Source of the DNA: CALGLS01 sp047626155
GTDB taxonomy: Bacteria > Bacteroidota > Bacteroidia > Chitinophagales > Saprospiraceae
Direction of reading: 5' to 3'
DNA length: 21,854 nucleotides
NCBI GenBank assembly: GCA_047626155.1
Contig: JBLHRR010000093.1
Span: 1-21,854, forward strand
Shown here: positions 17,352 through 21,854 of the stretch, piece after piece
Position numbering within the stretch: the first letter of the stretch is position 1
Layout: each line of letters starts with the position of its first letter
Position numbers and translations under genes: made by a program
Notes under the pieces: generated by a model
The model's input: the letters and a program-made list of their open reading frames with translations, nothing else
What the model was told of the DNA's origin: nothing
Database searches by the model: none

Positions 17352-17374
17352 AATTCAGCTATAAAAAAAAAATA

Positions 17375-18050
17375 TCAAATTTTCACAATCCGCTTATCCC
17401 AATCTTCCGCCGCCTTCCGAACTTTTATAAAATACAAACCCTGCGGCAAAGCGGATAAATCAATACTGACCTTTCCTTGAAAATCAGCTTTGATTAACTG
17501 CTTCCCCCTTATATCCTTGACGTAAAGATGAGCAGCCTATTGAGTCGGTATCAGAATATTTAAAAGGCCAGTGGTAGGATTTGGATATATTTGTAAAGAT
17601 TCATCCAACAATTCTTTTGCAGAAACGATGGTATCTTCCCCATCACAGTTTTCGTCGATGCCGTTGTTAGGAATGTCTTCTGCATCTGCGTTTATAGCTG
17701 CATCATTATCATCGCAATCATCTTCCAGCGCAAAACCATCCTGATCAAGCTCATCATCCCAAGTCATCGGGTTACAATCTTTATCAATTCCGTTGTAAGG
17801 CACTTCTGTTTGAGAGGCTGCTCAGATTCGCATTGTCAGTAAGTGTGAAGAAAGTAGTACCCATATTAGCAAACTCATCTAAGCCAGTAAGAAATGGGAT
17901 ATTCTTAATGTTAACAGAATTAATAAAGTCAACATCCATCCCAAAACTAGTCAGGTTCGGATTATTAGAAATGTCGAAACAAATAGAAAGGTATAGTGAC
18001 CAAATGAGTCCATTTAGTCGGGTAAGTATTGTGTTGTAAAGGAATAAAAA
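17375..18050 (-). pseudogene. Decayed T9SS-exported repeat protein with metal-binding repeats
   Basis: Read on the minus strand. From 18050 to 17784 one frame encodes leucine-rich, receptor-L-like repeats (SLYLSICFDISNNPNLTSFG, then NIKNIPFLTGLDEFANM) and stops. The next frame, open from 17821, continues with Asp-rich repeats of the kind VPYNGIDKDCNPMTW, LDQDGFALEDDCDDNDAAIN and IPNNGIDENCDGED, common before T9SS tails and probably Ca2+-binding. It then gives IYPNPTTGLLNI, the start of a T9SS type A sorting domain, but a TAG at 17539-17537 interrupts it. After the TAG the same frame completes the domain (LYVKDIRGKQLIKADF, LPQGLYFIKVRK, RIVKI) to a TGA at 17377-17375. The TAG fits a single CAG-to-TAG change. 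No start codon or signal peptide remains upstream of 18050. Lesions: lost 5' end, a frameshift or deletion near 17785-17821, and the TAG. Confidence 0.75.
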
Positions 18051-18356
18051 TTAGGTACTGCTGATTAACAGCAGCCTATATTTTGTTGGATAACTTTGGA
18101 AAGTATTTTAAATATAAGAAAAAGTCTTTACAGTGGGTAGGTCTTTACTCTTTTAAATTGTCTTTAACCTGAAGTCGATGTTAGATGGAAAAATAAAGAA
18201 CAGCGGTTTAGTTATGCGAAGTATTTTATTGAAAAAGGTACCTAAACAGTATTAAACCTTATGACTAGAGATTTTGTATGCGCGAGATGCAGCTTCCAAA
18301 ATAGCCCTCAGTCATAATGTCTATTTTTAATTTTTTAAAAATAAAACAAAACCATT
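18051..18356. other. Intergenic region upstream of the CotH-family gene, with a short inverted repeat
   Basis: No gene is evident. TTATGACT (18259-18266) and AGTCATAA (18310-18317) are perfect complements around 43 bases, extended by GAG/CTC with a one-base bulge; this could be a regulatory stem or operator in the leader of the gene at 18357, or chance. The last 40 bases before the ATG are nearly all A and T, as usual for leaders in this phylum. A weak CTGCTG/CAGCAG hairpin lies near 18059-18075. Confidence 0.35.
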
Positions 18357-20726
18357 ATGTTGAAAAAAAAGTACACTCCTTATTTATTTTTGATCGCTTG
18401 TTTTTTGTTTACTATTGGGCTAAGCGCCCAAAACTTACCCAACGAATATTATATCTCTGCTGACGGTCATCGACTGATCGTAGGTGGGCAGGAAGCCACA
18501 GGTTTTTATGATGAAGCGATGGTTCACACTGTTGAATTGAATTTTGATCAATCCGACTATTGGGATCAAATGCTAAGCAATTATCAAAGTGGAACAGACA
18601 TACTAGCAACGATGACCCTCAATGGTGAAACGCTCGAAAGTCCAGTAGGCGTTCGATTCAAAGGGGCGACTTCCTTTTTTGTTAATAATTCAGAGAAGAA
18701 GTCTTTCAATATTACGATTGATTATGAAGACGAGGATCAAAACGTCCCAGGCGGATACGAAACTTTAAATCTAAACGGTGCCTTTCTTGACCCCACCTTT
18801 ATTCGAGAAGTATTGTATAATCATGTGGGCCGACAATACAACCCCTCACTCAAATCCAATTATAGTCACTTGTATATCAACGGTGAAGATTGGGGACTCT
18901 ATCCCAATATCCAACAACTCGATGGCGATTATACCACCGAGTGGTTTATGAGTAATGATGGCAGTCGATGGCGTGCAATAGACCCCGACTTCACTCCAGG
19001 AGGAGGTGGCGGCGGAGGTGGTGGAGGTGGGCCGAATTTTGGAACAGGTACTGCCACCCTAAATTATTTAGGTACGGATCAGATAGAATATGAAGAAGCT
19101 TATACCTTGAAAAATACGAGCAAGGATAATCCATGGACTGATTTGATGAAGGTGACCGATGTACTTGAAAATACGCCATTAAATGAACTTGAAGATTCCA
19201 TCAATCTTTATATGGATCTCGACAGAACCCTGTGGTTTTTAGCTCATGAAATTATTTTCTCTGATGATGACGGTTATGTCTTTAAAGGAGGGATGGATTA
19301 CTTTGTATACTGGGAGGCTGAAACGGGGCGTCTGGTTCCGCTGGAGTATGATGGTAATACGGTAATGCAATTACAAAATGATGATTGGTCGCTTTTTTTC
19401 CGAGCGAACAATGATGATTTTCCATTGTGCTTTCGTTTGTTTCAGGTGGAATCAATTCGTCAGCGTTACCTGGCTCATGTACGCACCATATTGGAAAATT
19501 ATTTTAATCCATCGGTTATGAATGAACTGATTGATAATTATGCAGCTTTTGTTGACCAAATGGTGCAAGACGATCCAAAGAAAATATACACCTACAATCA
19601 GTTTTTAAATGGTGTAGAGGAACTAAAAGAATTTGTTGAAAATCGCTACAATTTTCTATCGTCAAATGCCGAAGTAAACGTGGACTATTTGACAATCGAT
19701 GATGTATCCTGGTGGGTAAATAATGTACAATGGGGAGATCCTATTCCGGGAGATAACATTCAGGTTACAGCAACCGTCGAGGGACCGATTGCCATCGAAG
19801 CAGTCAACCTTTTTTATGCAACAGGTATTGTAGGGCATTTTGAGAAAGCGCCAATGTTCGACGATGGCCTTCATGGTGATGGTCTGGCTAATGATGGGCT
19901 GTATGGTACTGATTTACCAGACTTCGGTAATGGGACTTATATCCGATTTTATGTTGAGGCGGTAGCAGATGGCAGTACAGCCACGCGTACGTATCATCCG
20001 AGAGGTGCGGAGCATGAAGTTTATTTTTTCAGAGTAGGGATTACGGCCTATGCCGATAGTGAGGTGGTGATCAATGAAATAATGGCCTCCAACGAAATGA
20101 CCGCTGCGGATGCTGATGATGAGTACGATGACTGGATAGAATTGTATAACAATGGAAATACAACAATAGATTTGAGTGCTTGGTATTTAAGTGATAGTGA
20201 CAGTCAGTTGGATAAATTTCAATTTCCGGAAGGTGCTCAAATCGAAGCAGGTGCCTATCTAATTGTTTGGACTGATGGTGACGTTTTTCAAGAAGGTCTT
20301 CATACCAGCTTTAAATTATCTGCGGATGGAGAGGCCCTTTATTTACTCAACGCAGAACAGAAAATAGTAGATGAAATAGCCTTTGGAGCTCAGACCACCG
20401 ATATGGGATATGCTCGTATTCCAAATGGGACCGGCGACTTTATAGTTAAGGATCCAACCCATGGATGGAATAATGAACTTATGGTGAGCACAAATGACCT
20501 AGCAGGAAATGATGTTTTTAATATTTTCCCCAATCCGGCCAATGACCGATTACACATCAATATTGGCAAAGGGTCAGAAGGCATTTCCGTTTTCAATATA
20601 ATGGGCCAAGAAATCTATCAGGAAGCAGTAAATTTCGAAACTGAATTCTCAATTGCTGGATGGCCATCTGGGGTTTATATCATCAAGAAGGGACAAGAAA
20701 GTAAACGACTTGTGATCGCTCGATAA
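18357..20726 (+). CDS. CotH-kinase family protein with lamin-tail domain and T9SS sorting signal
   Basis: 789 residues, predicted to be exported and then secreted by T9SS. Signal peptide 1-24 (ends GLSAQ). A CotH-like domain spans about 55-430: VGVRFKGATS (97-106), KKSFNITID, NLNGAFLDPTFIREVLYNH, then ELEDSINLYMDLDRTLWFLA, FSDDDGYVFKG and LEYDGN (acidic residues near 303-305 and 332 that fit the ATP/metal site of CotH-type kinases). The family includes spore-coat protein kinases; secreted bacterial members are of unclear activity. An 11-glycine run (215-225) interrupts the domain. Residues about 445-560 look like an Ig-like or beta-sandwich domain. A lamin-tail domain is at about 569-690 (VVINEIMASNE, YDDWIELYNNG). 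The T9SS type A tail is the last 75 residues (FNIFPNPANDRLHINI, ISVFNIMGQEIY, GWPSGVYIIKK). A terminator follows at 20825. Confidence 0.92.
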   Translation: MLKKKYTPYLFLIACFLFTIGLSAQNLPNEYYISADGHRLIVGGQEATGFYDEAMVHTVELNFDQSDYWDQMLSNYQSGTDILATMTLNGETLESPVGVRFKGATSFFVNNSEKKSFNITIDYEDEDQNVPGGYETLNLNGAFLDPTFIREVLYNHVGRQYNPSLKSNYSHLYINGEDWGLYPNIQQLDGDYTTEWFMSNDGSRWRAIDPDFTPGGGGGGGGGGGPNFGTGTATLNYLGTDQIEYEEAYTLKNTSKDNPWTDLMKVTDVLENTPLNELEDSINLYMDLDRTLWFLAHEIIFSDDDGYVFKGGMDYFVYWEAETGRLVPLEYDGNTVMQLQNDDWSLFFRANNDDFPLCFRLFQVESIRQRYLAHVRTILENYFNPSVMNELIDNYAAFVDQMVQDDPKKIYTYNQFLNGVEELKEFVENRYNFLSSNAEVNVDYLTIDDVSWWVNNVQWGDPIPGDNIQVTATVEGPIAIEAVNLFYATGIVGHFEKAPMFDDGLHGDGLANDGLYGTDLPDFGNGTYIRFYVEAVADGSTATRTYHPRGAEHEVYFFRVGITAYADSEVVINEIMASNEMTAADADDEYDDWIELYNNGNTTIDLSAWYLSDSDSQLDKFQFPEGAQIEAGAYLIVWTDGDVFQEGLHTSFKLSADGEALYLLNAEQKIVDEIAFGAQTTDMGYARIPNGTGDFIVKDPTHGWNNELMVSTNDLAGNDVFNIFPNPANDRLHINIGKGSEGISVFNIMGQEIYQEAVNFETEFSIAGWPSGVYIIKKGQESKRLVIAR

Positions 20727-20824
20727 ATAGGTGGTTTTTGTCTTTTGACATAAGTCATAGAAATACTTAGTATTCTTCATTCTTCTAAAGAAATAAAGAA
20801 GTTTTCATTTGTTTTTTTGTGGGG

Positions 20825-20860
20825 GGGGTAGAAGTGCACAACTTCTACCCCTCTTTTATA
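20825..20860 (+). terminator. Rho-independent terminator after the CotH-family gene
   Basis: A perfect 11-bp stem (GGGGTAGAAGT at 20825-20835, ACTTCTACCCC at 20841-20851, loop GCACA) is followed by TCTTTTATA. It lies about 100 bases after the stop at 20726. An eight-G run overlaps the left arm. Confidence 0.85.
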
Positions 20861-21005
20861 TGCCTTCAGTTACCTGTTGTCCTGAATTAATTAAAAGCTC
20901 AATATTCAAGCACATGAATACTTGTTCAATTGAATCTATTTTTTCGTAAGATGCTAGTTTAGAGATTATTATATAAAGAAGCCACGTCCAGAACGGAATA
21001 GCATA
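20861..21005. other. Non-coding stretch between terminator and MITE-like element
   Basis: AT-rich. A 99-codon minus-strand frame crosses it (20856-21155), but its first third is made from the palindromic element that follows, and it shows no signal peptide, family motif or leader. I see nothing else here. Confidence 0.45.
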
Positions 21006-21166
21006 AAGTGCTTTGAGTGCGTGACGAATTCCCTGCTTTTGGCAGCTGGCAGTTAGCTTCCCTCGAACGCGCCTTTTAACGCGTCTGAGCGAAGCTAACT
21101 GCCAGTAGCTAACTGCTAACTGGCAAAACTTGGATTCCGGAAATATGTCACGCACTCAAGTGCTTT
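21006..21166. mobile_element. MITE-like palindromic element with 9-bp flanking direct repeats
   Basis: AAGTGCTTT occurs directly at 21006-21014 and 21158-21166. Between the copies, the 143-base element (21015-21157) begins GAGTGCGTGAC and ends with its exact complement GTCACGCACTC. Inside, TGGCAGTTAGCTTC (21047-21060) pairs perfectly with 21091-21104, and a short ACGCG/CGCGT pair closes the apex. The right half carries extra copies of a GCAGTTAGC-type unit (three on the minus strand, one on the plus). The structure (terminal inverted repeats, equal flanking duplications, no coding capacity) is that of a miniature non-autonomous transposable element. Removing it with one direct copy would leave a continuous AT-rich intergenic sequence. 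Confidence 0.72.
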
Positions 21167-21236
21167 TTACGGTTTCAAATAATTTTTTCAAAAAAAGAAC
21201 GCTCTCCCCGTCACAGTCCCTTTCTTATCCGTGTAT

Positions 21237-21281
21237 TAGGTTTGTCAGTCCGTTGAAGATTAGAATTTATATCCTTCAACG
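21237..21281 (+). promoter_or_regulatory. Candidate -7 box and leader hairpin of the lipoprotein gene
   Basis: TAGGTTTG at 21237-21244 matches the Bacteroidota -7 element TAnnTTTG exactly; no good -33 TTTG is seen at the usual distance. Downstream, CGTTGAAG (21251-21258) and CTTCAACG (21274-21281) are perfect complements around 15 bases, giving a hairpin in the leader before ATG 21315. Confidence 0.35.
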
Positions 21282-21314
21282 CTCAATTCTGTTAACCCAA
21301 TAATATTTAAGAAA

Positions 21315-21854
21315 ATGAAGAATACAATCAAATACTTATGCGCCTTCTCTTTACTGTTACTACTCGGTTTTATGACTGCTTGTGATAAAGAGAATATAGA
21401 TGATGAGTTTCCAATTATCGAAGACGAATTACCGATTGATACACTCCTTTGTGACTTGAGTTATGAATTGACTCTTGGCATAGGAGGTATTCTTTTAGAA
21501 ACAGTTACGGTTTCTAATTTGACCGGAGGGACTGGCCCATTTAGCTACAGCTGGAATACCGGAGAGAGTACCGTAACTATCGTTGCTCCAGTTGCCGGAA
21601 CTTATTCAGTGACCGTGACAGATTACAACAACTGTACGCTTGCTGACTCTATTGAGGTGACCTTGAACATGGGCCCCTGCGATTCCTTTAGCCTTTCTAT
21701 TCAAGCCTTTGATACCCTCCCTACTGGAACCAAAAGGCTGGAACCTATGCTCACTGGAGGAACGGCGCCTTTTATTTATGAATGGTCTACTGGGGCTACT
21801 ACAATGTTTACAACCGTAACAACAGATGGCACTTATAGCTTAACGGTAACGGAT
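21315..21854 (+). CDS. SprB-repeat lipoprotein, partial (cut by window end)
   Basis: The frame is open for 180 codons to the window edge. The N-terminus is a lipoprotein signal (MKNTIKYLCAFSLLLLLGFM followed by TACDKE), so Cys23 would be lipidated and the protein anchored in the envelope. Then come at least two SprB-like/Ig-like repeats with the hallmark pattern GGTGPFSYSWNTGES ... GTYSVTVTDYNNC, and GGTAPFIYEWSTGAT ... GTYSLTVTD. Such repeats are typical of long Bacteroidota surface proteins, including gliding adhesins and T9SS cargo. The full length and C-terminus lie outside the window. It is separated from the CotH-family gene by a terminator and the MITE-like element. Confidence 0.88.
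   Translation, partial: MKNTIKYLCAFSLLLLLGFMTACDKENIDDEFPIIEDELPIDTLLCDLSYELTLGIGGILLETVTVSNLTGGTGPFSYSWNTGESTVTIVAPVAGTYSVTVTDYNNCTLADSIEVTLNMGPCDSFSLSIQAFDTLPTGTKRLEPMLTGGTAPFIYEWSTGATTMFTTVTTDGTYSLTVTD

Noticed and set aside
17833..18039. 68-codon plus-strand open frame
   Set aside because: Antisense to the decayed repeat protein, whose minus-strand reading gives recognisable leucine-rich repeats.
20819..20828. Run of eight G residues as a special structure
   Set aside because: It is the left flank of an ordinary terminator stem; one G-run alone cannot form an intramolecular quadruplex.
20856..21155. 99-codon minus-strand open frame
   Set aside because: Its N-terminal third is translated from the palindromic MITE-like element, the rest has no family motif, and no promoter or leader is visible.
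21015..21157. CRISPR-like or tandem-repeat reading of the GCAGTTAGC units
   Set aside because: Units are few, unevenly spaced and in both orientations; the MITE reading explains the termini and flanking duplications.

Overview
The window looks like a chromosome segment of a Bacteroidota bacterium, probably Saprospirales or a close relative. It carries two type IX secretion (T9SS) C-terminal sorting domains, an SprB-like repeat lipoprotein, a hybrid 7TMR-DISM histidine kinase ending in an AraC-type DNA-binding domain, AT-rich leaders without Shine-Dalgarno sequences, several TAnnTTTG-like promoter boxes, and an exosortase N (XrtN) with its VIT-domain partner. I see no plasmid, phage or conjugation genes, no tRNA or rRNA, and no CRISPR array.

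Layout. 1-523 (-): body of an outer-membrane beta-barrel gene cut by the window edge and lacking a start codon in frame. 627-3473 (+): hybrid sensor kinase/response regulator. 3530-3593: compound palindrome between convergent genes. 3611-4735 (-): exported protein with a CsgG/LpoB-like N-terminal domain and a barrel-like C-terminus. 4756-5745 (-): two broken genes for exported or outer-membrane proteins. 6116-6319: MITE-like element. 6399-7067 (+): exported START-domain protein, whose stop overlaps the stop of a convergent barrel gene (7064-8104, -). 8359-10722 (+): topoisomerase III. 10814-14757 (-): two-gene operon, VIT-domain membrane protein with a PEP-type C-terminal signal, then exosortase N. 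15053-17302 (+): SulP-type anion transporter with a STAS domain and an extra C-terminal domain, followed by a clear terminator. 17375-18050 (-): decayed T9SS-exported repeat protein. 18357-20726 (+): CotH-kinase/lamin-tail protein with a T9SS signal, then a terminator. 21006-21166: MITE-like palindrome with apparent 9-bp target duplications. 21315 to the window end (+): SprB-repeat lipoprotein, cut by the edge.

How the genes work together. Most of the window concerns the cell envelope: export (T9SS cargo, lipoprotein, barrels), envelope sensing (hybrid kinase) and anion transport. The only tightly coupled system is the exosortase pair. The target gene overlaps the exosortase gene, and the PEP tail of the target is encoded immediately next to the exosortase start, so the enzyme probably serves this one protein. 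The XrtN/VIT pairing is a defined family association, but its physiological role is, as far as I know, undescribed. The most sequence-specific new observations are two non-coding MITE-like elements, an unusual fused domain on the SulP transporter, and a cluster of four damaged surface-protein genes.
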